DNA from: Gammaproteobacteria bacterium
GTDB taxonomy: Bacteria > Pseudomonadota > Gammaproteobacteria > Pseudomonadales > Azotimanducaceae
DNA length: 64,000 nt
Reading direction: 5' to 3'
Assembly: GCA_026706385.1 (NCBI GenBank)
Contig: JAPOYV010000022.1
Coordinates: 1 to 64,000, forward strand
Part shown: piece by piece, positions 9,080-18,037 of the stretch
Numbering within the stretch: position 1 is the first letter of the stretch
Layout: each line of letters opens with the position of its first letter
Translations under genes and position numbers: made by a program
Notes under the pieces: generated by a model
What the model was told of the DNA's origin: nothing
What the model saw: only the letters and a program-made list of their open reading frames with translations
The model's database searches: none

Positions 9080-10774
9080 TTGCTGACCGGTTCCGCCCTG
9101 GTGGGCATCTACGTACCGCCGACGTGGACGGTCGAACAGGTCTCCCTCGACGTGCAAACGGACGCGCGTGGCACGTACTACGTTGCCGAAGGCGAGAACG
9201 AGTACTTCACCGCGCAGCCGATCGCCGATGCCGCCCTGCTGCCGGATCGCGTAGGCGGCACCACCGTTACGCCGCCCGTGACCGAGGAGTACGTGACCGA
9301 TACCGAGACGGTCGATGGGCAAGCGCAGACGGCGTACTACCGGCTGGAAGCGAAGCGCCACTTCGGCTGGTGGTCGCTGATGCCGGCGCTGGTCGCCGTC
9401 CTGCTCTGCTGGCTGACCAAGGAGCCTGTCACCGCACTGCTCGGCGGCATCGTCTCCGGCGCCTTCATCCTCGGCAGCTACGACATCACCGGCGACGTGC
9501 TCATACCGTCGGTGGCGACGACCAGTTCCGCCGCCATCGTGGTGCTCTACCTGTGGCTCCTCGGCGGCCTGATGGGCGTGTGGTCCCGGACCGGCGCGGC
9601 GCAAGCCTTCGCGCAGTTCATGACCGTGAACTTCGTGCGCGGGCCGCGCACCGCCAAGCTTGTCGCCTGGTCGCTCGGCGTGATCTTCTTCCAGGGCGGC
9701 ACCGTGAGCACGGTCCTCGTGGGCACCACGGTGAGGCCCATCGCCGACAAGGAACGCGTCAGCCACGAGGAACTCGCCTACGTCGTCGACTCGACGGCCT
9801 CGCCGGTCGCCTCCCAACTCGCCTTCAACGCCTGGCCCGGCTACGTGCAGGCGTTCATTTTCGTCGGCGGCGTCAGCTTTCTCGCCACCGAAGCCGACCG
9901 CATCCGGTTCTTCTTCTCGTCCGTGCCGTTCTGCTTCTACGCGATCTTCGCCGTGCTCGGCACGTTCCTGCTGAGCATCGAGCGGCCCCTGTTCCTCGGC
10001 AAGCGTCTCGGCGCCGCCATGGAACGATCGCGAACCACGGGCAAGCTCGATGGCGACGACGCGGCACCGCTGGCCGCCCCCGAACTGCAGGGCAGCAACG
10101 TCCCCGAGGGCTACAAGGCCCACGTGCTCGAGTTCTTCCTGCCGCTGATCCTGCTGATCGGCATCGCCATCGGCACCTTCGTCCTGTTCGGCGCGCCCGA
10201 AGTCCACTGGGCGTTCGGCGGCGCACTGCTGCTCGCTGCCGGCATGGCGCTGGGCAAGGGGATGTCGCTCAAGGACCTCTTGTCCGGCTTCCACGACGGC
10301 ATCAAGGGCGTCGTGCTCGGTTCGGTGATCCTGCTGCTCGCGATCACCATCGGCGGCATCAGCCGCGAGACCGGGAGCGGCATCTTCCTGGTGGAACAGC
10401 TCGGCGCGGCCATCCCCTACTTCCTGCTGCCGGTTCTGCTGCAGGTGATGACCATGGTGATCGCGTTCTCCACCGGGACGAGCTGGGGCACCTACGCCGT
10501 GGCGTTCCCCCTGGCCATGCCGCTGGCGTGGGCGGTCGCCCAGGGTCAGGGGCTTTCGCAACCGGAACTCTTCATGACGTTATGCTTCGCCGCGGTGATG
10601 GACGGCAGCGTGTACGGCGATCAGTGTTCGCCGATCTCCGACACGACGGTGCTGAGTTCGGTGTGCACGGGCTGCGACCTCATGGACCACGTGCGCACGC
10701 AGATTCCGCAGGCCTCGGTCGCAGCCGTGCTGGCAGCGGTATGCTGGACGGGCGTGGCATTCTTTACGGCATGA
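9080..10774 (+). CDS. nhaC: Na+/H+ antiporter, NhaC family
   Basis: Inner-membrane antiporter of about 564 residues. After an N-terminal membrane segment there is an extracytoplasmic region of about 90 residues, then roughly ten hydrophobic helices. The motif DQCSPISDTTVLSS at about 514-527 is characteristic of NhaC. The listed start is TTG 9080, but the frame stays open to 9011 and the residues just before 9080 (RTFALFVLL) read like the beginning of the first membrane segment, so the real start may be a non-standard codon upstream. The stop overlaps the fbiC ATG (ATGA), which makes the two genes one translational unit. Confidence 0.85.
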   Translation: MLTGSALVGIYVPPTWTVEQVSLDVQTDARGTYYVAEGENEYFTAQPIADAALLPDRVGGTTVTPPVTEEYVTDTETVDGQAQTAYYRLEAKRHFGWWSLMPALVAVLLCWLTKEPVTALLGGIVSGAFILGSYDITGDVLIPSVATTSSAAIVVLYLWLLGGLMGVWSRTGAAQAFAQFMTVNFVRGPRTAKLVAWSLGVIFFQGGTVSTVLVGTTVRPIADKERVSHEELAYVVDSTASPVASQLAFNAWPGYVQAFIFVGGVSFLATEADRIRFFFSSVPFCFYAIFAVLGTFLLSIERPLFLGKRLGAAMERSRTTGKLDGDDAAPLAAPELQGSNVPEGYKAHVLEFFLPLILLIGIAIGTFVLFGAPEVHWAFGGALLLAAGMALGKGMSLKDLLSGFHDGIKGVVLGSVILLLAITIGGISRETGSGIFLVEQLGAAIPYFLLPVLLQVMTMVIAFSTGTSWGTYAVAFPLAMPLAWAVAQGQGLSQPELFMTLCFAAVMDGSVYGDQCSPISDTTVLSSVCTGCDLMDHVRTQIPQASVAAVLAAVCWTGVAFFTA

Positions 10775-13233
10775 ACACGATGGACCTGAAACGATTCGAA
10801 AACGGGGAACGGCCGAGCGAGGCCACGGCGCTCGCGCTCGCCGACTTCGAGGACACGCGTGCGCTCGCGGACGTGGCGTCCCGCATCCGGGACCAGGGCT
10901 TTCTGAACCTGGTCACCTTCTCGAAGAAGGTGTTCATCCCGCTCACCCACCTGTGTCGCGACGTCTGCCACTACTGCACGTTCGCGCAGACGCCGTCGAA
11001 GATCGAGGTCCCCTACATGGACCTGGACGCGGTACTGGATGTCGCGCGCAACGGCGCAGCCCTCGGCTGCAAGGAAGCGCTGTTCACCCTAGGCGAGAAG
11101 CCGGAACTGCGCTATCGCGCGGCGCGCGAATGGCTTGCCGCGCACGGCTACCAGACAACGCTCGAGTACCTGCACGACGCAGCCAAGGCCGTGTTCGAGG
11201 AAACCGGCCTGCTGCCGCACCTGAACCCGGGCAACATGACGCCCGAGGAGATGGCGGCGCTGCGGGGCGTATCCCCGTCCATGGGCATCATGCTCGAGTC
11301 GGCCTCGGAGCGGCTGACCGAGAAGGGCATGCCGCACTACGGCTCCCCGGACAAGGTCCCCGCCGTGCGCCTGCAGACCCTCGACGACGCCGGCGCCGCC
11401 AGGATCCCGTTCACCACCGGCATCCTCATCGGCATCGGCGAGACCCGACGCGAACGCATCGAGTCGCTGCTCGCGATCCGGCGCATCCACGAACGCCACG
11501 GGCACATCCAGGAAATCATCGTCCAGAACTTCCGCGCCAAACCCGGCACGAAAATGCGCGCCGCGCCGGAACCCGACCTCGACGAGCTTCTGTGGACCAT
11601 CGCGGTGGCGCGCCTCCTCTTCGGCGCGGACATGAGCATCCAGGCCCCGCCCAACTTGAGCCCCGGCGTCTTGCCGCAGATCGTCGCGGCCGGCATCGAC
11701 GACTGGGGCGGCGTCTCGCCCCTGACCCCGGATTTCGTCAACCCGGAAGCGCCCTGGCCACACCTCGACGAGCTGCGCCGCGAGACCGCCGCGGCGGGCA
11801 AGGAACTGCACGAGCGGCTGACGATCTACCCGCCTTTTGCGCGCGACGTGGACGCGTGGGTGGACAAAGGACTGCGCTCCGCCGTACTCGACAAGATCGA
11901 CGGGGAAGGGCTGCCACGCACGGACGATTGGTGCCCGGGAGACGACACCGTGCCGCCCGCGGACGTCCTGTCGCATATCACGACGGGACCGGGTGCGGTT
12001 TCGGTCGACGTCCAAGCCATACTCGAGCGCGCCCGCGACGGCGCGGACCTGACCGAAGCCGAGATCGTGCGCCTGATCCGCACGCGTGGCGACGACTTCG
12101 CCGCCGTCGCCCAAGCCGCCGATACGGTGCGTCGGGACACCTGCGGCGACACCGTGTCGTTCGTGGTCAACCGGAACATCAACTACACCAACATCTGCTA
12201 CTTCAAGTGCCAGTTCTGCGCCTTCTCCAAGGGCAAGCTGTCGGAGAACCTGCGCGGCCGCCCCTACGACCTGAGTCACGAGGAGATCCAGCGCCGCACC
12301 CTGGAGGCGTGGCAGCGCGGCGGCACGGAAGTGTGCATGCAGGGGGGCATCCACCCGGAGTACACGGGCCGGACGTACCTGGAGATCGTGCGTGCGGTCA
12401 AGGAAGCCGTGCCCGACATCCACGTGCACGCCTTCTCGCCGCTCGAGGTCTGGCAAGGCGCCGCCACCGCGAACCTCTCGCTATCCGACTACCTCGCGGA
12501 GCTCAAGGAAGCCGGCCTCGGCACGCTGCCCGGCACCGCCGCGGAAATCCTCGACGACGAGGTTCGCGCGGTGATCTGCCCGGACAAGATCAACACCGAG
12601 CAGTGGCTTGCCGTCATGGAAGCCGCGCACGGCGTCGGTTTCCGGACCACCGCGACGATCATGTACGGTCACGTCGACCAGCCGCAGCACTGGGCGCGCC
12701 ACCTGATCCGCATCCGCGACCTGCAGAAGCGCACCGGCGGTTTCACCGAATTCGTACCCCTGCCGTTCGTGCACATGGAGGCGCCGCTGTACCTCAAGGG
12801 CCGCGCACGACGCGGGCCGACTTTCCGCGAGGCGATACTCGTGCATGCCGTGGCGCGGCTCGCGCTGTACCCGCACATCACCAATATCCAGGCGAGTTGG
12901 GTGAAGATGGGCCACGAGGGCGTCGTCGCCGCGCTGAACGCCGGCTGCAACGACCTCGGCGGCACCCTGATGAACGAGAGCATTACGCGTGCGGCAGGTG
13001 CGGGGCACGGCCAGGAGACTTCTCCGCGGCGGATGATCGAGATGATCGAGGCCGCCGGCCGGGAACCGCGGCAGCGCAGTACCGTCTATGGCGACGTCCC
13101 GGCCGACGTGGCGCGACGGGGTCTCGAGGCCTTGGAACTCGCCGACGTGGTGAACACGCCCGCACGCAAATACGAGCGCAAAAACCGCCGCGCACTCGTC
13201 AAGAACGAGATTCCCTCCGTCAACGTGAGTTGA
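10771..13233 (+). CDS. fbiC: Fo synthase, fused CofG-CofH (FbiC)
   Basis: Two-domain radical SAM enzyme of 820 residues that makes the deazaflavin Fo from tyrosine and the ribityl-diaminouracil intermediate of riboflavin synthesis. The N-terminal CofG half carries the cluster motif C62RDVC66HYC69. The C-terminal CofH half carries C476YFKC480QFC483 in NICYFKCQFCAFSKGK, followed by MQGGIHPEY. The fused form is common in actinobacteria; archaea and cyanobacteria usually have separate proteins. The ATG overlaps the nhaC stop. This gene commits the cell to making F420. Confidence 0.96.
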   Translation: MNTMDLKRFENGERPSEATALALADFEDTRALADVASRIRDQGFLNLVTFSKKVFIPLTHLCRDVCHYCTFAQTPSKIEVPYMDLDAVLDVARNGAALGCKEALFTLGEKPELRYRAAREWLAAHGYQTTLEYLHDAAKAVFEETGLLPHLNPGNMTPEEMAALRGVSPSMGIMLESASERLTEKGMPHYGSPDKVPAVRLQTLDDAGAARIPFTTGILIGIGETRRERIESLLAIRRIHERHGHIQEIIVQNFRAKPGTKMRAAPEPDLDELLWTIAVARLLFGADMSIQAPPNLSPGVLPQIVAAGIDDWGGVSPLTPDFVNPEAPWPHLDELRRETAAAGKELHERLTIYPPFARDVDAWVDKGLRSAVLDKIDGEGLPRTDDWCPGDDTVPPADVLSHITTGPGAVSVDVQAILERARDGADLTEAEIVRLIRTRGDDFAAVAQAADTVRRDTCGDTVSFVVNRNINYTNICYFKCQFCAFSKGKLSENLRGRPYDLSHEEIQRRTLEAWQRGGTEVCMQGGIHPEYTGRTYLEIVRAVKEAVPDIHVHAFSPLEVWQGAATANLSLSDYLAELKEAGLGTLPGTAAEILDDEVRAVICPDKINTEQWLAVMEAAHGVGFRTTATIMYGHVDQPQHWARHLIRIRDLQKRTGGFTEFVPLPFVHMEAPLYLKGRARRGPTFREAILVHAVARLALYPHITNIQASWVKMGHEGVVAALNAGCNDLGGTLMNESITRAAGAGHGQETSPRRMIEMIEAAGREPRQRSTVYGDVPADVARRGLEALELADVVNTPARKYERKNRRALVKNEIPSVNVS

Positions 13234-13296
13234 CGCGTCACGGTCGGTTGACGCGGCCACGTCGGTTGGCGCGGCCACGTCGGTTGGCGCGTCAGG
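13225..13296. repeat. Four 18-bp tandem units between fbiC and ctaB
   Basis: Units begin at 13225, 13243, 13261 and 13279, each 18 bases. The middle two are GTCGGTTGACGCGGCCAC and GTCGGTTGGCGCGGCCAC; the first unit is diverged and the last shares its first 14 bases. The array starts at the last codons of fbiC and ends at the stop of the convergent ctaB gene. The first unit contains the palindrome TGACGCGTCA at 13231-13240. No T-tract follows, so it is not a standard terminator. Confidence 0.75.
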
Positions 13297-14173
13297 TCAC
13301 GAGCCCGTGGTCCACCAGCAGGATCACGAACAGGGCCATCAGGTAGACGATCGAGTAGCGGAACGTGGCCCTTGGCGCATGCTCCTGCCCGCGGAGCACG
13401 GCGATGGCGTAGAACAGGAACACGGCCCCGAGCGCCGCGGCACCGGCCAGGTACACGACGCCGCTCATCCCGATCACGTAAGGCAGCAGGCTCACCACGC
13501 ACAGCGCGATCGTGTAGTAGAGGATCTGCCTCCGCGTATAGGCATCGCCGTGGGTGATCGGCAGCATGGGCACGTCGACGTTCTCGTAGTCCCTGCGCCG
13601 GTCGAGGGCGAGCGCCCAGAAGTGCGGCGGCGTCCACACGAAGATGATGAGCACGAGGACCACGCCGCCGAGTTCGAGGGAGTTGGTGACCGCCGTCCAG
13701 CCGAAGAGCGGCGGGGCGGCGCCGAACAGGCCGCCGATGACGATGTTCTGGGATGTCGCGCGCTTCAGGTAGAGCGTATAGATCAGGCCGTAGCCGATCC
13801 AAGAGGCCAGGTTCAGCCAGGCCGTCAACGGGTTGACCCCGAACAGCAGCACGGTCATCCCGGCGGTGCCTAGGACGGCCGCGAACACGCCCCCCGACAG
13901 CGGCCGCACCCGGCCGACCGCGACCGGCCGGTTGCGGGTCCGCGCCATGCGCACGTCGATTTCGGCATCGGCGATGTGATTCACCACGGCTGCCGAACCC
14001 GCGACCAACGCAATCCCCACAAGTCCCAACAGGACGACGTCAAGCGGTGGCGTCCCCGGCGTCGCCACGAACATGCCAACCAGCGCGCACAGCAGCATCA
14101 GCAGCACGACGCGCGGCTTGGTCATTTCCAGGTAGTCGCGCCACGACGCGGCAGCGACTGACGACTCGGTCAA
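13292..14173 (-). CDS. ctaB: Protoheme IX farnesyltransferase (heme O synthase)
   Basis: UbiA-superfamily inner-membrane prenyltransferase that converts heme B to heme O for terminal oxidases. The protein has 293 residues and about nine membrane helices. The first prenyl-diphosphate-binding region reads N65HIADAEID73 followed by RTRNRP, and the second is DRRRDYENVDVPMLPITHGD. FVWTPPHFWAL is a strong CtaB signature. No cytochrome oxidase subunit genes are next to it. It is convergent with fbiC and divergent from the DDN-like gene. Confidence 0.94.
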   Translation of the reverse strand: MTESSVAAASWRDYLEMTKPRVVLLMLLCALVGMFVATPGTPPLDVVLLGLVGIALVAGSAAVVNHIADAEIDVRMARTRNRPVAVGRVRPLSGGVFAAVLGTAGMTVLLFGVNPLTAWLNLASWIGYGLIYTLYLKRATSQNIVIGGLFGAAPPLFGWTAVTNSLELGGVVLVLIIFVWTPPHFWALALDRRRDYENVDVPMLPITHGDAYTRRQILYYTIALCVVSLLPYVIGMSGVVYLAGAAALGAVFLFYAIAVLRGQEHAPRATFRYSIVYLMALFVILLVDHGLVT

Positions 14174-14284
14174 CGAAGACTCCCGTCAAGGCGGCGCGCT
14201 ATTGTACGCGCCGCAATACCGCACGTTCGCATCGGACGAGGGACGCGCTTAGACTGCCCACCGCGATCAACACGAGGAATATCC

Positions 14285-14719
14285 ATGGCCGAGTACATCC
14301 CGAGTCCCGTCAAGTGGGTTCGCGACCAGGTGGAACTCTACGAGAGCAGCGGCGGCACCGAGGGCGTCTCGCTGATGCAGACGGGGCTGCCGTGCATCAT
14401 CGTGACCCATAGGGGCAACAAGACCGGCGCGATCCGCAAGACGCCGTTGATGCGCGTCAAGGACGGCGACGGCTACGTGCTTGTGGCCTCCCAGGGCGGC
14501 GCGCCGAAGAACCCCGTGTGGGTCTACAACTTGCGTAGCGACGGCGACGTGGAGATCCGCGACGCCACCGAGGTCCACGCCATGCGCGTCCGTGAAGTCG
14601 AGGATGACGACGAGCGCCAGCGCGTCTGGGCGCTTTGCGTCGAGGCGTTTCCGCCGTACGCCGAGTACCAGGCCAAGACCTCGCGCAAGATCCCCGTGTT
14701 CATCGCCGAGCCCACGTAA
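14285..14719 (+). CDS. DDN-like deazaflavin-dependent oxidoreductase
   Basis: Small split-barrel protein of 144 residues of the nitroreductase/DUF385 family, whose best-known member is the mycobacterial F420H2-dependent Ddn. The segment IIVTHRGNKTGAIRKTPLMRV corresponds to the family's G-x-K-T-G-x-x-R-x-x-P-L cofactor loop, followed by YVLVASQGGAPKNPVWVYNL. A GAGGAA ribosome-binding site precedes the ATG at 14285. Its position at the end of the F420 island supports F420 use, though some relatives bind other cofactors. The substrate is unknown. Confidence 0.85.
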   Translation: MAEYIPSPVKWVRDQVELYESSGGTEGVSLMQTGLPCIIVTHRGNKTGAIRKTPLMRVKDGDGYVLVASQGGAPKNPVWVYNLRSDGDVEIRDATEVHAMRVREVEDDDERQRVWALCVEAFPPYAEYQAKTSRKIPVFIAEPT

Positions 14720-14735
14720 ACCTTTTAATCGTGCG

Positions 14736-16292
14736 TCAGTGCCATGGCCGCTGGCTTGATTCGACCTTGAAGAGCAGGTAGTCGCGCAGACTGCAGGCCG
14801 TCGCGAAGTCCATGTACGGCACGGTCACATCGCCCGAAGCCAAGTGCACGGTCAGGGTCGCCAGGCCCTTGCGCCGCTGCAGCGGCGAGCGGCTCACCGT
14901 GGCCCCCTGCGCCTTGCGGAAGAGGAACGCATCGACGGCGTAGCCGAAGAGGCCATGTCGGCTCGCCAACCCGTCGTCGTCGACCAGGTAGCCGCGTCGG
15001 CGCCAGGCTTGCCAAGCTGCCAAGAGCACGGGGACGGGCCACGCCAGGGCCAACAAGCCCAGCGCCCCGAAGATCGGTACCAGCACCGCCGCCCCGACGA
15101 GGGCCGGGAAGACGCCTACGGCCAGCAGCCGGGCGCGGATGTAGACAGGCGAGATTGCCCTGAATGCGTCGTCGTCCGGACACAGGCCGAGACGCTTGCC
15201 TTCCTCGCCGAACACCCGCGCCCCCAGGTCGACAAGTCGCGGAACGTCGACGAGCGGCACGTTCAGCGTCTGGCCGCCGACGGGAACACCCTCGGACGCC
15301 GCACCGCTCGTCGCCGGCAGCATCTTCACGCGGCAACGCCGCATCAGGACCATGATCACGCCCTGCGCCACCGAGACCTGCTGGATCTTGGCGCGCTCGA
15401 CAACCACCTCCTTGCGCGTCAGCAGCCCCGCGCGGGACCGGAACGCCGAGCCGTCGTGGCGCAATTCGAAGTCGTGGAAGCGCAGGAACGCCGACGCCAC
15501 GGTCAAGAGCGCGAGCCCTGCGATCGCAGCGACAATCAACACCAGGACCACGAGGACGCCGAACCAAAGGCCGAGGGCGAGGAGTTCCTCGCTGGCCGCG
15601 GTGGCGGCGCGTGTCGCGAACTCTTCTGCCACCCGGCCGTAAGCCTGGAAGAGCACCGGCAGGACAGCGAGGCCGACAAGGACGCTGCGGTCGGTGACGC
15701 CGATGCGGACCATGTCCCCGGCACCGAGCTTGAGGAGCGGCGGCGCCTCGTCGTCCGCGCCCTCCGGCGCGACCGACCGCCCCTGCTGCTCGATGCGTTG
15801 GCGCAGCGTATCGGCGAAGGTTCGGGGAATCGCCGGTAGCTGTCCCTCGCGCGCCGCCGAGCCCGCGGTATCGAAGGTCACCGTCGCGAGACCCAGCCAG
15901 CGGTCCACGAGGGACCGTTCAACGTCCATGCCCTGAACGCGGTCGAACTGGATCTCGAGGTGGGTTTTCTTGAGCACGCCCTGGCGGATGCGCAAGCCCT
16001 CGTCGTCGACGACGAATCGAAAGAACCAGTAGCGGAGGATGGCCGTAGCGAGAAGCAGCGCCAGCACCACGACCGCGGCGAGCAACGCCCAGCCCACGTT
16101 GTCGCTCTGCAAAGCCACCACGACCGCGCCCGCGGATGCCGCCATCTGCATGGCACCGCCGGCGAGTTGCTTGATCGCGCGCCCGAAGAAGAACACGACG
16201 CTGAACGGCGACGTGCGCTGCCAACTCCCGTCGATCAAGGCGGATCGCCTAGGGCGATTCGTTCGAGAATGCTCCGCATTCTCGACCGTCAT
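14736..16292 (-). CDS. PH-domain membrane protein, YdbT-like
   Basis: Membrane protein of 518 residues with repeated bacterial PH-like (bPH2, formerly DUF304) units separated by pairs of hydrophobic helices. Each unit follows a pattern such as VVDDEGLRIRQGVLKKTHLEIQFDRVQGMDVERSLVDRWLGLATVTFDTAG. The start ATG at 16292 lies inside the 3' end of the upstream YdbS-like gene (44-base overlap), as in the known ydbS-ydbT pairing. The function of the family is not well established. Confidence 0.82.
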   Translation of the reverse strand: MTVENAEHSRTNRPRRSALIDGSWQRTSPFSVVFFFGRAIKQLAGGAMQMAASAGAVVVALQSDNVGWALLAAVVVLALLLATAILRYWFFRFVVDDEGLRIRQGVLKKTHLEIQFDRVQGMDVERSLVDRWLGLATVTFDTAGSAAREGQLPAIPRTFADTLRQRIEQQGRSVAPEGADDEAPPLLKLGAGDMVRIGVTDRSVLVGLAVLPVLFQAYGRVAEEFATRAATAASEELLALGLWFGVLVVLVLIVAAIAGLALLTVASAFLRFHDFELRHDGSAFRSRAGLLTRKEVVVERAKIQQVSVAQGVIMVLMRRCRVKMLPATSGAASEGVPVGGQTLNVPLVDVPRLVDLGARVFGEEGKRLGLCPDDDAFRAISPVYIRARLLAVGVFPALVGAAVLVPIFGALGLLALAWPVPVLLAAWQAWRRRGYLVDDDGLASRHGLFGYAVDAFLFRKAQGATVSRSPLQRRKGLATLTVHLASGDVTVPYMDFATACSLRDYLLFKVESSQRPWH

Positions 16293-16848
16293 CACGGTCC
16301 ACCGCGTCCCGCTTTGCCGTCGACGGCGCTTCGCCAAGTTTGGCGGCAATGTGAGCCCGCAGACGCTCGGCCACATCGCTGCTCAAGCCATCGACGCGCA
16401 GATCGCCGCCACTCCCCCCGGCGGTGAAGACCGTGAGACGGGCGAGGCCGAAGCGACGATCGACCGGGCCGCTCGCGGTCTCGGCATGTTGCACACGGTT
16501 GTACGGCACGGCCTTCACGGACCGCCACAGGACGCCGGCCTTGTAGACGAGGTCCTTGTCGCGCACCACGTAGCCACGGCGCGGCACGTCCAGCAACGGC
16601 CAGACGAGAGCGCGCGCGGCGAAAAGCACGATCACAGCCCAACCCGCAACGATCAGTTCGAGCTCGGGCGCCTGCGTGTCGAAGACGAGGGCCATACCGC
16701 TCGCCACTCCCGCCACGATCGCAACGACCACCCAGCGCAGCAGCGCCTTGGCCTGCTGACAGCGCACGAAGGCCGGATCGAGTGCGAGCCAGTCGAGTCG
16801 CGACGCGCTCGGCAGCGACTCGAGCGCAACCTCCGGATTCACGAACAT
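16249..16848 (-). CDS. PH-domain membrane protein, YdbS-like
   Basis: 199-residue partner of the YdbT-like protein. Two hydrophobic helices (about 38-58 and 65-85) precede one bPH2 domain with YVVRDKDLVYKAGVLWRSVKAVPYNRVQHAETASGPVDRRFGLARLTVFTAGG. It follows thyX with an 8-base gap on the same strand and overlaps the next gene, so all three are probably co-transcribed. The start is ATG 16848. Confidence 0.84.
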   Translation of the reverse strand: MFVNPEVALESLPSASRLDWLALDPAFVRCQQAKALLRWVVVAIVAGVASGMALVFDTQAPELELIVAGWAVIVLFAARALVWPLLDVPRRGYVVRDKDLVYKAGVLWRSVKAVPYNRVQHAETASGPVDRRFGLARLTVFTAGGSGGDLRVDGLSSDVAERLRAHIAAKLGEAPSTAKRDAVDRDDGRECGAFSNESP

Positions 16849-16856
16849 CGAACCGC

Positions 16857-17849
16857 TTACAGATCCCGGCGGTCTACGACGGGGACCGCGGTGTCCATCT
16901 TCGCCGCCATCTCTCGGGCATCGCGCATGTCGGCGAGGTCCAGGCTGAAATCCGGGCGTTCCGGGGTTTCGATCTTGGCCAGGAGCTCCCGGATCTCCCG
17001 GCCGGCGAGGCCGAGGCGACCGAGTTCCCGTCGGGATAGGCCGGTTGCGCCGTCGCGCACCGCCAAACCGCCTTCCTCCGGCTTGAGGAGTTTGGCCAGC
17101 GCCGCGCGTTCGCCCCCGCTCAAGCGCGTGCCGAGGACGTTGTAGTCAAGCCAAGCCTCGAACGCGAGCGGCGCCACGCGCTCGAGCATCCCGGCCATCA
17201 CGCGACCGTATTCGCGGATCTCCCACTGCGCGTGGGCGTCGACGCGCAGGGTCAGGAAGTGGAGCAGGTTGTGCAGGTCGATTTTCCAGTACCACTGGGT
17301 ATAGGTGGACAGCGGCAGGTCGATGCGCGCCAACTCCCGGGCGACGTTCTCCTCGAGCAACCAGCCGTAGGCCTCGGCCGCCCCTTCGCGCAAGGCGTCC
17401 CAACGCGCCACCGCTTCCCGATACAGCGCCGTGGGCGCCGGTTCCGCCTCCCGGCCCTGATTGTTGACCCGGCTCTGATGCGCGAAGTTGGGCTGCTCGG
17501 GGCGGTAGAACAAGAGCGGCAGCAGGCTGTAGCGGGCACTCAGTTCATTGACCGACGCGGTGCGGTGGCGGACCCATTGGCGAGCCACGAACATGGGCAT
17601 GCAGCAGTGGAACTTGAACTCCACCATTTCGCTTGGCGTCGTGTGCGCATGGCGCTGCAGATACCGGACCAGCCCCCGCGTCTGGCTGACCTTGCGCGTC
17701 CCCGCGCCGTAGCTGACACGCGCCGCCCGCTCGATGTCCCCATCGGTCCCCATGTAGTCGACGAGAGCAACGAAGCCGTGGTCGAGGACGGGGAAGTAGC
17801 CGCCCAGGATCTCCTCGGCCTCGGGCACCGTGGGCCGTTTCGTTTCCAT
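16857..17849 (-). CDS. thyX: Flavin-dependent thymidylate synthase
   Basis: Makes dTMP from dUMP using FAD, NADPH and methylene-tetrahydrofolate. The ThyX signature RHRTASVNELSARYS is at about residues 94-108. From the ATG at 17849 the protein has 330 residues, longer than classical ThyX (about 220-250) because of a C-terminal extension beyond the catalytic domain, reaching EIRELLAKIETPERPDFS. The open frame continues upstream of 17849 but the extra residues look non-coding. It heads the small operon with the YdbS/YdbT-like pair. Confidence 0.92.
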   Translation of the reverse strand: METKRPTVPEAEEILGGYFPVLDHGFVALVDYMGTDGDIERAARVSYGAGTRKVSQTRGLVRYLQRHAHTTPSEMVEFKFHCCMPMFVARQWVRHRTASVNELSARYSLLPLLFYRPEQPNFAHQSRVNNQGREAEPAPTALYREAVARWDALREGAAEAYGWLLEENVARELARIDLPLSTYTQWYWKIDLHNLLHFLTLRVDAHAQWEIREYGRVMAGMLERVAPLAFEAWLDYNVLGTRLSGGERAALAKLLKPEEGGLAVRDGATGLSRRELGRLGLAGREIRELLAKIETPERPDFSLDLADMRDAREMAAKMDTAVPVVDRRDL

Positions 17850-18037
17850 CACGACCAGCCGGTCGGTGCGTTGCGGGTGCAGTGCATTGGGATCGCCGGC
17901 GTTCTTGAGGCACCGAAATCGTTGCACCTGAGTCGGCTTTTGGCAACACCGGCGCAGCCGCCTGGTCTGCTTGCGGGTCGTCGGCCAACGGTTGAGAATC
18001 GCGCGCATCGCATGACCGACGAGGCCCGACGAACACG

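Noticed and set aside
8909..10561. A 550-codon antisense frame under nhaC
   Set aside because: His/Arg/Glu/Gly-rich shadow translation with no membrane segments or motifs, opposite a clear NhaC.
9124..13233. A 1369-codon open frame that would fuse an NhaC-overlapping segment to FbiC
   Set aside because: The first ~550 codons read in the wrong frame of nhaC, are rich in Arg, Ala and His, and match no domain; the real fbiC starts at 10771.
13231..13240. The palindrome TGACGCGTCA as an intrinsic terminator of fbiC
   Set aside because: It has no loop and no following T-run; it is better described as part of the 18-bp tandem repeat.
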